From positions 62,001-126,000 of the forward strand of contig NZ_NQMN01000001.1 of assembly GCF_002272945.1 (NCBI RefSeq): 64,000 nucleotides of DNA. Direction: 5' to 3'. The notes beneath the pieces are model-generated. The model saw only the letters and a program-made list of their open reading frames with translations. It had not been told where the DNA came from and did no database searches. Positions 46,957 through 59,809 of the stretch are shown here, in pieces. The stretch comes from Mycoplasmopsis agassizii (lineage in GTDB: Bacteria > Bacillota_I > Bacilli_A > Mycoplasmatales > Metamycoplasmataceae). The position numbers and the translations under genes were made by a program. How positions within the stretch are numbered: position 1 is the stretch's first letter; every line of letters starts with the position of its first letter.

Positions 46957-47442
46957 ATGAATGTAAAAAAATTACTTACTGAACAAGATAAACTTGACAA
47001 AATGATCCTGAAAAACGCAGGAATTGCGAGCTTTCATGATGTTAGAGAAAAAATTGGATTTGCCCTTTTAGTTGAATTAGGAGAACTTGCAAACGAAGTT
47101 CAAACATTTAAATATTGAAAGAAAAATCAAAACATAGATCGTAAAAAAATTCTTGAAGAATATTCAGATGGAATTCATTTTTTAAATACTTATGTTTTTA
47201 ATTTTGAAGCAGGAGAAGAATTTAATCCAATTATTTTTTCAAAAGATATTAATAAGCAATTTCTAGAAGTTTATAAAAATATTTTAATCATGATTGAAAA
47301 ACCTGATAAAGAAATAATTAAATTAACATATGAACTTTATTTAGGTTTAGCAAGCTTACTTGGAATAAGTGATCAAGAAATTGAAACCGAATATTTTAAA
47401 AAGAATTTGGTTAATCAAAATCGTGTAAAGCAAAATTATTAA
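46957..47442 (+). CDS. dut: dUTPase, all-alpha (MazG-like) type
   Basis: Hydrolyses dUTP to dUMP to keep uracil out of DNA. The 161-residue helical protein has the family motifs FALLVELGELANEVQTFKYW (E-x2-E metal site) and EEYSDGIHFL (E-x2-D metal site). This is the dimeric all-alpha dUTPase, unrelated to the trimeric beta type. ATG 46957 starts one base after the Nif3-like gene. TGA at 47116 is Trp, which is part of the conserved KYW motif. Confidence 0.9.
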
Positions 47443-47444
47443 TC

Positions 47445-48179
47445 ATGAACGATTTCAAAAAAATAAGAAAAAATCAGGTTCAAAATATTTCAACAAATGA
47501 AATTAAAAAATATTATGAACTAGATTACATAGATGAAGAAATAAAAAGGTTTTTTGATGAAAGACCTTTTTTGCAGAAATATCTAAATCCTAATTTAAAA
47601 ATATCTGAATCATATTTTGAAAATTTATCTATAGAAGATCAAAATAGATTAGCCAGTCTTATATCACCTTATAATGATGTAAATTTTCGTTTATCAACTT
47701 CAAACCGTATTGGCAGAAATACTACAAAAGAAACTTTTGGTGGTTCTCTACTTTTAACATTTTTAAAACTTTATGAAAACATTTATATTTTTTTAACTAC
47801 TAAATTAGTAAATAAGAATTTTGAAAAAATTAAAAATGATTCAGAAGTCGAAGCAATTTTAAAAGAATTAACTTGATTATTAATTCATCTTTTTTCAATT
47901 ACAAATTGAACTCCAAGAGCAGCAAATAAAGTTTATCTTAGCCCTTATCAAATCAGATTTAATTTTAATATTCCAAAACAAATGACTAATGAATATTGAG
48001 GGCAAAAATATTTTGATTTAAATCAAAATATCTTTTTAAAACTTTTAAATGATTTATTAAACTATGATCCAGAGCCTTATAGTTATAAAAATCTAAAAAC
48101 TTTTTTTGGAGCAAATATTCATTTTTTTGAAGTTATTTTAGATAAGCAAGTTTTAAAAATCTCTTTAAGTTTCGAGTAA
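47445..48179 (+). CDS. Conserved-looking soluble protein, unknown function
   Basis: Not recognised. The 244-residue protein has no signal peptide; the middle has hydrophobic stretches (GSLLLTFLKLYENIYIFLTTK, LTWLLIHLFSITNW) that look like buried or membrane-associated helices. Four TGA codons are read as Trp. The ATG lies two bases after the dut stop, so it closes an rpoD-nif3-dut transcript. No motif points to a function. Confidence 0.75.
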
Positions 48180-48198
48180 TTTTCTTTGTAAATAGCAC

Positions 48199-48204
48199 TA
48201 TAAT
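48199..48204 (+). promoter_or_regulatory. tpiA: Possible -10 box of tpiA-gpmI operon
   Basis: TATAAT in the 63-base gap, 39 bases before the tpiA ATG. No matching -35. Confidence 0.45.
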
Positions 48205-48242
48205 AAGAATATATTTTAATATTTTATTTAAAGAGGTTATTT

Positions 48243-48983
48243 ATGAAAAAACTATACATTATTGGTAATTGAAAAATGAATAAAACTGCAAGCGAAGTTG
48301 AAAGTTTTGCAGCTGAATTCATTGAACTTTACAAAAGCCATAAACACAATATTAGCGAAAACACAACTTTTGGAATTGCAGCACCTGCAGTTTCACTTTC
48401 AAAATTGCACATGCCTTCATTAAGAAGCATGCATTTTAAAGTTGTTGCACAAGATTCATCTGCACACGAAAAAGGTGCTTACACTGGAGAAATATCAGCC
48501 AACATCTTAAAAAGTTATGATGTTGACATGGTTGTTTTAGGTCATTCAGAAAGAAGACAATATCACCATGAAACTAGTGAAGAAGTTAATTTAAAAGCTA
48601 AATTAGCAATTGCTAGTGGGTTAACTCCAATTATTTGTGTTGGTGAAACCTTAGATGAATATCAAGCAGGGATTTCAAAAGAAGTTGTTGAAAAACAAAT
48701 TAAACAATCACTTAGAGATCTAGATTTAAGCAAAATTATTATTGCTTATGAACCAGTTTGAGCAATTGGAACAGGTAAAACTGCTACTGCTGAAGAAGCA
48801 CAAAATATGGCAAGTTTTATTAAACGCATTACTAGCAAAGATGTTATCGTGCAATACGGTGGATCAGTTAATCCAAAAAATGTTGCTGAATTAATGTCAC
48901 AAGAAGATATCGATGGCGCATTAGTTGGTGGAGCATCATTAGTAGCAGGAGATTTCATTAAGTTATTAACACTTAATAAGTAA
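48243..48983 (+). CDS. tpiA: Triosephosphate isomerase
   Basis: Interconverts dihydroxyacetone phosphate and glyceraldehyde-3-phosphate in glycolysis. It shows the start IIGNWKMNKT (substrate Lys), [10 protein letters not shown] (electrophile His), [16 protein letters not shown] (catalytic Glu in AYEP, loop 6 WAIGTGK) and [11 protein letters not shown]. The length of 246 residues is normal. AAAGAGG precedes ATG 48243. Both Trp in NWKMN and PVWAIG use TGA. gpmI follows two bases after the stop, forming a glycolytic pair. Confidence 0.98.
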
Positions 48984-48985
48984 TC

Positions 48986-50469
48986 ATGAACAAAAAAGTT
49001 ATATTAGTAGTAATTGACGGTTTAGGAATCAGAGCAGAATCTCAAGGTAATGGTTTTAAACTAGCAAACACACCTACTTTTGATCATCTTTTTAAAGACT
49101 ATCCTAATGTCTTAATCGATGCTAGTGGTGAAGCAGTCGGATTACCTAGTGGTCAAATGGGTAATTCAGAAGTAGGTCATCTTAATATCGGAGCAGGACA
49201 AATTGTTTATACAGGTTTATCTTTAATTAATAAATCATTGCAAGATAATTTGTTCTTAAAAAATGAAGCTTTTTTAGAAGCATTTAATTCTGTTAAAGAA
49301 GAAGATGCAACTTTACACTTAATGGGACTACTAAGTCCTGGTGGTGTGCATTCATTAGAAGCACATTTATTTGGTGTTTTAAAGGCTGCATATGAACACG
49401 GACTGAAAAAAGTTTCAGTCCATGTTTTTGGTGATGGGCGAGATGTGGCACCTGCTTCAATCAAGGAATCAATTGTGAAATTACAAGCAATTTGTGATCA
49501 ATATGGCTATAAAATTGCTTCAGTTGCAGGTCGTTTTTACGCAATGGATCGTGACCAGATTTTTGAGAGAAATCAAAAAGCATACGACAATTTATTAGGT
49601 AAATCTAATAACACTTTTACTAGTGCTTTAGACTATGTTGAAAGCCAATATCAAAAGCAAATTACTGATGAATTTTTTGAGCCTGCATTTGATAAAAGTG
49701 CCAACATGATTAAAGATCATGATAGCATTATTTTCTTCAATTTTAGACCTGATCGTGCTCGCCAATTAACTCACTTTTTTAGACCAAGTAAAATTTATGA
49801 TTATAAAAATAGTGCACCAGTTAAAATTGAAAAATTTGTTAGCATGATGAAATATGAAAACATGGATACAATTATTGCTTTCGATGAAATGAAAATTACA
49901 CAGCCAATTGGTTATGTAATGGAGCAAGCAAATAAAAAGCAATTACGTGTAGCAGAAACACAAAAATATGCACACGTAACTTATTTCATGGATGGTGGAA
50001 TTGACATCTCATATAAAAACTCAAAACGCATCATGGTTGATTCAATTAAAGCTGAATTTTTTGCAGATGTACCACATATGTCAGCAAAAGGAATTACTGA
50101 TGAAGTAATTAAAAATGCTAAAGATTTTGATCTAACAATTTTAAATTATGCTAACCCAGATATGGTTGGACATACAGGTGATTTAAAGGCAACAATTGAG
50201 GCAGTAACTTTCTTAGATAGTCAAATTAAAAGACTGTGAGATTTTGCTTTAGAAAATAATATTACTGTTTTTATTACAGCAGATCATGGTAACGCAGAAA
50301 TTACTGAAGATAAAAATGGTAACCCTTCAACTAAACATACAGATAGTCCTGTAATGTTAATTACAAGCGATAAATCTTTAAAATTAAAACCTGGAAAATT
50401 AGCTAATATTGCGCCAACTATTTTAGATTATTTAGGTATTGAAAAATCATCTGAAATGAATGAGGAATC

Positions 50470-50485
<16 letters not shown>
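48986..50485 (+). CDS. gpmI: Phosphoglycerate mutase, cofactor-independent
   Basis: Two-manganese enzyme converting 3- to 2-phosphoglycerate. It shows VVIDGLGIR (metal Asp), GNSEVGHLNIGAGQIVY with the catalytic Ser, GDGRDVAP, GRFYAMDRD, NFRPDRARQLT, NYANPDMVGHTG and FITADHGNAE. The length of 499 residues is normal. It forms an operon with tpiA. The gene after it overlaps by about 16 bases. Confidence 0.97.
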
Positions 50486-52777
<2,292 letters not shown>

Positions 52778-52834
52778 ATTTTCACAATTATGAAAAGCAA
52801 AATATTTTTAAATTTATATTATTAATTGTGTTAA

Positions 52835-52840
52835 TATAAT
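52835..52840 (+). promoter_or_regulatory. rpmG: Possible -10 box of rpmG
   Basis: TATAAT 28 bases before the rpmG start codon, followed by GAAGGAGG as ribosome binding site. No clear -35. Confidence 0.45.
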
Positions 52841-52867
52841 AACCACTGAAAGATTGAAGGAGGATTT

Positions 52868-53020
52868 ATGCCACGTGACGGTTTTACTTTAGAATGTACA
52901 GAATGTAAAATGCATAATTACATTTCGAAAAAGAATAAGAAAAAGACAATCGAAAAAGTTGAATTAAACAAGTATTGTCCAAAATGTAATAAGAGTACAA
53001 AGCACCGAGAACGAAAATAA
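52868..53020 (+). CDS. rpmG: Ribosomal protein L33
   Basis: A 50-residue protein of the large ribosomal subunit. It has both zinc-binding pairs, ECTECK and YCPKCNK, thus the zinc (C+) form of L33, and the basic C-terminus [17 protein letters not shown] precedes ATG 52868. It is a single-gene unit bounded by a strong terminator. M. genitalium-type genomes carry two L33 genes, so this may be one of two. Confidence 0.96.
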   Translation: MPRDGFTLECTECKMHNYISKKNKKKTIEKVELNKYCPKCNKSTKHRERK

Positions 53021-53026
53021 ATCGTT

Positions 53027-53050
53027 AAAAAACGCCAATTGGCGTTTTTT
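53027..53050 (+). terminator. Terminator of rpmG
   Basis: A 24-base perfect palindrome centred on AATT with GGCG/CGCC in the stem and six T at the end. The symmetric A/T flanks could also work on the minus strand. Confidence 0.85.
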
Positions 53051-53065
53051 AATTACCTTTTGTTT

Positions 53066-53118
53066 TATAATCATATAAAAACGTGTCTGTTTATAGTAAG
53101 ATTATTAAATATAGACAC
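53066..53118 (+). promoter_or_regulatory. pepP: pepP promoter box and 5' leader hairpin
   Basis: TATAAT at 53066-53071; transcription would start near 53078. GTGTCT (53083-53088) and AGACAC (53113-53118) can pair in the leader, ending just before the AAAGGA ribosome binding site. The hairpin's role is unknown. Confidence 0.4.
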
Positions 53119-53134
53119 TTCTGAAAGGAAATAT

Positions 53135-54187
53135 ATGGACAGAAGAAAATTAGATCAAGAATTAGTAAGAACAAGTGCTGATGCTTACATCTCACTTAGT
53201 GACAAATCAAGACTTTGATTTGCTGAAGTTGATACAACTGCAGGATTATTGATTGTTGAAAAAACTAAAGCTTATTTATTTGTAGATTCACGTTACATTG
53301 AATATGCTCAAAAAAACGCTAAAAACGTTAGCGTTAAACTATGAAATGCTAAATCTTTAAAAGAGTTTTTCATTAAGAAAAACTATAAAAAAGTTTTACT
53401 AGAAAAAGATTATTTAAAAATTTCAGAATACGATTGATTAAGACATTTATTAAATCATTCTGAAGGTGTAAATGTTGCTTCAATTTTTATTGAAGGACAA
53501 CAACTACGTGCTGTTAAAACTAAAGAGGAAATTAAATTAGTGGAAAAAGCAATTGATATTTCTTTTAAAGCTTTTGAAAAAGCAAAAGCTGCTTTAAAAG
53601 TTGGAGTTAGTGAAAAAGAAATTGCTGCTTTATTTTTATATGAAATGCGCTTATTAGGTGCTGATAAAGAAAGTTTCGATCCAATCGTGGCTTTTGGACC
53701 TAATTCAGCAGAACCACATCATCATCCTACTAATAAAAAACTAAAAGATGGTGACATTGTTAAGTTTGATTTTGGAGCACAATATAAAGGTTTTGCAGCT
53801 GATATTACTAGAACTTTCTTTTACACAGTTGATAAAAAACCTAATAAAAAATTATTAGAAATCTATGACATTGTTGCTGAAAGTGCTCGTTTAGGAATTG
53901 AAGCTGTTAAAAAAGGTGTAACAACTGCAGAAATTGATAAAATCTGCCGTGACTATATTGAATCAAAAGGTTATGGTAAATATTTTGCGCACTCAACAGG
54001 ACATGGACTAGGAATTGATGTGCATGAATTACCTAATGTTGCATCAAGTTCTAAAGCAGTTTTAGAAGTAGGTAATATTATTACAGTTGAACCAGGAATT
54101 TATATTGAAGATCTTGGTGGCGTAAGAATTGAAAACGATATTTTAGTAACTGAAAAAGGTTACAAAATCTTATCACAGGAGAAATAA
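53135..54187 (+). CDS. pepP: Xaa-Pro aminopeptidase (M24)
   Basis: Metallopeptidase cleaving the N-terminal residue before proline. The metal ligands of the pita-bread fold are present: Asp in VKFDFGAQYKGFAADITRT (two Asp), His in FAHSTGHGLGIDVHE, Glu in TVEPGIYIEDLGG and Glu in VRIENDILV. The N-terminal creatinase-like domain covers the first 125 residues. The 350-residue length is normal for PepQ/PepP of Firmicutes. AAAGGA precedes ATG 53135. The stop overlaps the efp start (TAATG). pepP followed by efp is a widespread order. Confidence 0.95.
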
Positions 54188-54753
54188 TGGCTGAAGTAGT
54201 CGATGTAAATAAATTTAAACCAGGTGTTACTTTTGAAGATGGTGGCGAAATTTTTGTAGTAATTGAAGCCCAGCATTCAAAACAAGGACGTGGTCAAGCA
54301 TCAGTTAAAGCTAAAGTTAAAAACTTAAGAAGTGGTTCAACAACTGTTAAAACTTATACAGGTGGTGACCGTGTTAACGCTGCTTTTATTGAATTAAGAC
54401 CACACACTTATTCATATAATGATGGTACTTACATTTATTTAATGGATGTTGAAACCTTTGAAGCACGTGAAATTCCTTATGCTCGTGCTGAGTATGAACT
54501 AAACTTCATCAAAGAAGGTGACACTATTAAATTAAGAATGTATCAAGATGAATTACTTGATATTGAAATTCCTGTTAAGGTTGACTTATTAGTAATTGAT
54601 GCACCTGATGCTAATAAAGGTAACACCACAACTAATCCACAAAAACGTATTAAAGTGGAAACAGGTTATGAACTAGATGCACCAATGTTTATTAAAAATG
54701 GTGATAAGATCACCATTTCTAGTGACACAGGTAAATACGTTGGTAAAGCCTAA
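54187..54753 (+). CDS. efp: Elongation factor P
   Basis: Relieves ribosome stalling at polyproline. The three beta-barrel domains are visible; the tip loop of domain I reads SKQGRGQASVK, so the residue that enters the peptidyl-transferase centre is Arg35 instead of the more common Lys. YNDGTYIYLMDVETFEAREI and VETGYELDAPMFIKNGDKI are standard. Length 188 residues. It is coupled to pepP by a one-base overlap. Confidence 0.96.
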   Translation: MAEVVDVNKFKPGVTFEDGGEIFVVIEAQHSKQGRGQASVKAKVKNLRSGSTTVKTYTGGDRVNAAFIELRPHTYSYNDGTYIYLMDVETFEAREIPYARAEYELNFIKEGDTIKLRMYQDELLDIEIPVKVDLLVIDAPDANKGNTTTNPQKRIKVETGYELDAPMFIKNGDKITISSDTGKYVGKA

Positions 54754-54756
54754 GAT

Positions 54757-55050
54757 ATGAATCAATATTTAGAGTATAAAAATAATAATAACTCACTGAT
54801 TAAAATTAATCCTAACGCTATTAAGCAAGCGATTAAATTATCTGCATTACCACTTGATAATTATGAAATTAAAACAGTTGATGTAGTGGTTTCTAAAGTC
54901 TTATGAAATTGCAATGTCTTTGTCACAATTAAATTCAAAAATATTACTAATTTTGAAAAAGAACTTAAACATGCTTTTCGCAGAATTGATGAACAAGTTG
55001 AATTAGTAATTGGTACAAAAGCAGAAAACATTTCGCTTAATATAATTTAA
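54757..55050 (+). CDS. Asp23/Gls24-like small protein
   Basis: A 97-residue protein with a short N-terminus, a helix (NPNAIKQAIKLSAL), two strands (VDVVVSKVLWNCNVFVTIKF), and a C-terminal helix-strand (ELKHAFRRIDEQVELVIGTK). This order matches the Asp23/Gls24 (YqhY) fold. In Bacillus efp lies near yqhY, which supports the call. It starts three bases after efp. One TGA at 54904 is Trp. Function of this family is not well defined; a link to acyl-CoA carboxylase is known for YqhY in Bacillus. Confidence 0.6.
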
Positions 55051-55063
55051 AAATTTAAATTAG

Positions 55064-55092
55064 ATCACGCTATAAAAATAGCGTGATTTTTT
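55064..55092 (+). terminator. Terminator of the pepP-efp operon
   Basis: A 10-bp stem ATCACGCTAT/ATAGCGTGAT with AAAA loop (55074-55077), followed by T5. Confidence 0.9.
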
Positions 55093-55180
55093 AATTGCAA
55101 AAAAGTTTATTTATTTGTTGTTTAAACCAATAAAAAAAATAAAAGAATATAATTAAAGCAGATTAATTTGCAGGTTGCAA

Positions 55181-55253
55181 TTTTAGGACAAAAAAGAGTA
55201 ATATTTATTTAAAAATAAAATCTAAATGTGTTATTTTTAGGTAAAAAAGTGTA
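55181..55253 (+). repeat. Imperfect direct repeat upstream of the protease gene
   Basis: TTTTAGGACAAAAAAGAGTA (55181-55200) recurs as TTTTAGGTAAAAAAGTGTA (55235-55253), 54 bases apart, in the 200-base leader region of the protease-lipoprotein operon. It could be an operator pair or simple AT-rich similarity. Confidence 0.4.
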
Positions 55254-55295
55254 GATTAATTATAAAAATTTAAATTGTCCTGAAAGTTGAAAAAA

Positions 55296-57485
55296 ATGAG
55301 TAAAACTCTTTTAAATCTTATTAATTATGTTGCAACTACATCTATACCATTTCAGACAGTTGCACCAATATCTCAAAAAGAGAATCCAAATTATAATTCT
55401 GAAATACTTCAAAAAATTGAAAGGGTTGGGGATTATAAAGATAGTGAAAATTCAAACGTTGATAAACCAATAGAAGTATTGGTTAGAATAAAAGATAATG
55501 TCATCGTAAATAAGGATGATAATGGTTTTAATTTTGAAGAAATTGAAAAGAAATATAATCAGCAAAATGAACTTTTTGCAGACAAACTTTTAAATGAACT
55601 GGATGATTCTCCATTTTATTCAAGCAGTTCTATAAGTCCATTTATAACTTTTATATTTAAATCAAGAACTAACCTTGAAAAAAATTTGATAAAACTTACT
55701 ATGAATTCAGAGACTGAAAAAATTGTTTCTTTTGACAGTCCAATTGAATTTGAAAGTAAACCAATGAGTTTCGAAAATATATATGAATCTACAAATAAAA
55801 CAGTGAGTGAAATAAATAATGAAATATTTCAAACAGTAGGTCTTTTAAAACAAATAGAAAAAGAAAGAAATTCTGGAGATACTACTTCAAAAGAAGCTGG
55901 TAAAAAGTTAAAGGTAGGAATATTTGAAGCAGAAGCAACTGTTACTGATGACAACCCTAATTTTTCAAATAAAAATTTTCATTATTATAAAGAAAATCGT
56001 GATACGTATGCATACACTGTTTTATTAAGGTCTCGTGGAAAATTTGATCATGCTGACCATGTTGCATCAGTTTTCATTGGAAATAACGGTGTTGATAAAT
56101 ATATTAAAGATGTCTATACAACATTTGAAAAATACAGTTATACAAGAAGTAGAGGTATATATAAAGATGCGGCTTTTACAAGGTTTTTGTCTAAAATGGA
56201 TTGAATGGTGAAAAGTGGTGTCGAGGTTATCAATAACAGCCGAAGTGATACTGAATTAAAAAAAATATCAGAGAATGAAATAGATGAGTATGGATATAAT
56301 TTTTTGTCATATTACTTAGATTATATTGCTAGAAAATATGGGGTTATTAATGTTTTTTCTTCGGGCAACTCAGCTAATGATGCTTATGCTAAATCAATAA
56401 ATTCATATTCATTATCTCAAAATTCAATCGTTGTTGGCTCAACAGACATAAAAGGTACAAAGAGAAGTGAGTATTCTGAATTTAAGTCTGCTGATTACAA
56501 AATTCTGACAAAACCACTTGTAGTAGCGCCTGGTGAAGATTACCCCTTTTCATCTATTGAAAGCGACAAAAATCCAAATCAAATAATAAGATCTGGTTCT
56601 GGAACAAGTTTTTCTGCACCACTAGTTTCAGGTATGATTACAACCCTTATAAGAAATAACCCAAAATTATCAAGAAAGCCTGAAGCTTTTTTAGCAATAA
56701 CAACTGCAGGTGCAAATGAAATTAAAGGGTATGTAAATAATAAAGATAACGGTTTAAATGTTGAGGTTGGCGCAGGCTTAATTAATTACGAAAAAATGCA
56801 AAAAGCTGCAGATAATTTAAAATTTATGGAGTTATCTAGCGGCTCAAGTATGATTCTGCCGTGATTTGAATTAAAAAAAGGTAATCAAATAAATATCTCA
56901 ACTGCTTGATTATATAACGCAGGTTTTCTTGAGCAAAAAGCTCATTTACCAAAAGAACCTAATTACCCTGATAGCAAAAAAACTTATTCAGATTTGACAA
57001 TAATTAGTGGATTATCAATAGCATTTCCATTTCTTTTGCCATGACAAATTAAAAAATTTGTGGATCTTAAAAATGAAGCTGAACTTATTAAGAATCTTAA
57101 AAAAGCTTATTTAGAAGAACGTAATAAATATATTGATGACCATAATTTTGAGAGTAATATGAATGATATGTCAAGATCAGTTTATGTTCCATCGGAAACA
57201 GACTGAGAATCTATCGAAAAACTGAAAGAAAAATATTCATCTGGATGATACACACCAATTGATATTGATCTTGTTTTAGAAAAATATGTTTATGATTCAA
57301 CTGAAGAAACAAATGTTTGAAAAACGGTTGCTTCATCCACTTCTTCAACAAGTAATGTAGAGTTTGTAAGATATAATGTCCCATCAGACGGGTATTATAG
57401 AATTAGAGTGTATAGACTTCAATCTGATAATAAAGAAAAAAATAAGGAAAAAGTGAAGGGTGCTGTAACTTATGTTATTAATTAA
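55296..57485 (+). CDS. Subtilisin-like (S8) serine protease, probably surface-exposed
   Basis: About 729 residues. The catalytic Ser438 is in SGSGTSFSAPLVSGM, the His255 in FDHADHVASVF (family form HGTHVAG), and the oxyanion Asn in FSSGNSAND. The usual catalytic Asp segment (VAVIDTG) reads VGIFEAEA, with Glu211 in its place. The N-terminus (MSKTLLNLINYVATT) is a weak signal sequence. The C-terminal part after residue 520 is a likely beta-rich domain. ATG 55296 is preferred over TTG 55287 because GAAAG lies nine bases before it. TGA codons at 56202, 56862 and later are Trp. It overlaps the lipoprotein gene by 14 bases. It may process host or own surface proteins. Confidence 0.85.
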
Positions 57486-58737
57486 AACAAGAAAAAAAGT
57501 CTTAATTATTTTATCATTAGGATTAATAGTAACTCCTTCATTAATAGCGGTTGCCTGTAGTTCTAACATTACTGACGAGTTAGGTCAAAATGAAATAATG
57601 ATAAACAAAAAAACAATTAAATATACTGCTCTTGATAAATATTCTTTTGATACTATTAAAAACTCAAATGATATTAAGTCTATTTTAATTAAACCGATAT
57701 CAATAAATAGCTCGAAAAAATTGTCTAACTTTTTAAAAGAATGAAAAGACAAATTTTTAAATAACAAGTCATCAAAACCAGATTCTAATTTAGACTACTG
57801 GAGAAATTTAATTAATAATTTAATTAAGAGAATTGAAATCAAATACAGCAAAACATGGTTTAGTAAAAATACTTTAATTGTTGATTTTGGTGGTTATATT
57901 GGGGCAAAAATAATAAATGATAATTCACCAACAACACTAAAGAAAAATGTCATCGATAATTTAAAAAATATTTTTGTTAATAATAACACAATTGAAATTG
58001 TTTATGAACACAATTATCAAAAAGACTCCATCAATGATTGAAAAATTAAATATTATCCTGTTCTTTATGAAATTAATAATGATGAATTTAATTTAGAAAA
58101 TAATGTTGAATATAAGGTTAAAAAAACAACTACAACAACTACACGTGCAGTTTGAAATTATGAAAGAAAATATAACGCAGGTTCATATCTTAACTTTTCA
58201 AATCATGGGCATTCTGATGAAGGAAAATCAGAATGAAAATATTCACTGGATTCTACTCAAAATAGAAAAAATAGACCAGTTATTAATGATCAATTTGCTG
58301 CAATTTTAGTAAAATCAAGCCGAGAATTAAAAAATATTTTAAATCCAAATTCTTTAAAAGATGAAGTTTCTGATAAAGTTATGAGTGAATTTAATGATGA
58401 ATTTTTTAAAGAAAATATTTTAAGTTTAATTTCGATCATTGACTGAATTACTAATTTTGAAAGCGGCACTGAATACACAAGTGATTACAATGCAATAATT
58501 GAAAATAATGATTTCAATATAACTCTTTATAAAATAGGTCGTATTGATTTACCCTTCGTGCGAACAAATCCAAGAATTTTTACTAAAGGAAAAACTATTT
58601 GAGATAACATTCCTATTGAACCTCATGATTCTTATGATGCAACCTTATTTATTCCAATCAAAAAATCTGAATTTAGCGATTTTAGATTAGCTGAAACTAA
58701 TTTAAATGTAGTGTTTTATAATCCTTATAGCGAATAA
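57472..58737 (+). CDS. Lipoprotein paired with the S8 protease
   Basis: A 421-residue protein with basic N-terminus, hydrophobic core and lipobox SLIAVACSS (Cys29), thus attached to the outer face of the membrane. The mature part is Asn/Lys/Asp-rich with a Thr run (KKTTTTTTRAVWNYERKYNAG). No domain was recognised. Its ATG is within the protease gene, so both are made together; it could be the partner or substrate presenter of the protease. TGA codons are Trp. Confidence 0.85.
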
Positions 58738-58756
58738 ATGATAAACCTAAAATAAT

Positions 58757-58783
58757 AAAAAAAACACCTTATAAATAAGGTGT
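58757..58783 (-). terminator. Terminator of the ROK kinase gene
   Basis: On the minus strand ACACCTTA pairs with TAAGGTGT (58764-58771 with 58776-58783), followed by eight T (58764-58757). It lies 42 bases beyond the kinase stop. Confidence 0.8.
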
Positions 58784-58795
58784 AAATACTTATAA

Positions 58796-58838
58796 AATAT
58801 TAAATTCAAAATTCAAAATTGAATTTAATATTTTTTTT
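58796..58838 (+). terminator. Terminator of the protease-lipoprotein operon
   Basis: A perfect 14-bp stem (58796-58809 with 58819-58832) then T8. It covers the stop codon of the converging ROK kinase gene. Confidence 0.75.
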
Positions 58839-59718
58839 CTAGTTTATCTTTTAATCAATAATTTAAACCAATAAGGGCCGAATCATCAGCAAATTTATCA
58901 ATTAATAATTTTACATTTTCATATTGTTGAATTGTTGTCATTGATTTTGCCATTTCAAAAGCTGCTTCAACATATCATCAATTATAATGAGCAACTGATC
59001 CACCAACAATAAAATAATTAGGATTAATAAAAGCCATAGCAATTGCAAAAGTAGAAGCTAAAGTTTCAATTCCTTTATCAATTAACTTTTTACTTTCTGA
59101 ATTGCTTTTATATGATTCAAAAATTTCTTTTGTAGATAAATTTAAACCTTGTTTTTGAGCTTGTTTTTCAATTCATGATCCTGAAACATAATATTCTAAA
59201 GAACCAGGACCTAAATCAGTATTGGTTTTATCAAAAGCAGTTGGTGCTTTAGCAACTTCTTGAGCATAACGATTTGCCCCTAAAAAGATTTTATTATTAA
59301 TAATTAAACCAGCACCTAAACCAGTTGAAATAGTAAAAAATTGAGTAACATCTTTTTCATTTAAATCATATGCTTTATGATTTCCAAAAGCCATTACATT
59401 TGCATCATTTTCAAAAAAGATGTCAATCAGTTTTGTATTTTTTAATAAATGTTCTTTGACATTAAAGTTTAACCATGTACCTCTTAAATTAGGTGTATCA
59501 AGCGAAATACCTTTTTCAAAATCACTTGGTCCTGGCATACAAACTGCAGCATATTTTGCATCTAAAAGATTTGCTATTTTAATCACTTCATCTAAGGTTT
59601 TAATAGCATCATTTTTTTCGGTTGCAAAAATTCAATGTTGCTCCACAACATTGTTTTTAATTGTTGCAACTCTAGTTTTTGTACCACCAATGTCAACTAC
59701 GATTAATTGTTCAGTCAT
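58825..59718 (-). CDS. ROK-family sugar kinase
   Basis: Phosphorylates glucose or an aminosugar (glucokinase or N-acetylmannosamine kinase); substrate not decided. The N-terminal phosphate loop VVDIGGTKTRVATI, VCMPGPSDF, FFENDANVMAFG with the catalytic Asp, and STGLGAGLIINNKI are present. The ROK zinc motif (C-G-x2-G-C-x-E) is replaced by DLGPGSLEYYVSG, without Cys. The length of 297 residues is normal. AGAGGTAA precedes ATG 59718. TGA codons are Trp. Confidence 0.88.
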
Positions 59719-59809
59719 AAATTACCTCTTTGATTAAATTAAATATTTTAAAAATTATATATTAATTTAAAATATGATTGGTTAATAAAATAAAAGATAG
59801 GTGAGAAAA

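Noticed and set aside
52783..52830. Inverted repeat CACAATTA/TAATTGTG after metG as terminator
   Set aside because: The loop is 32 bases and no T run follows; likely chance in AT-rich DNA.
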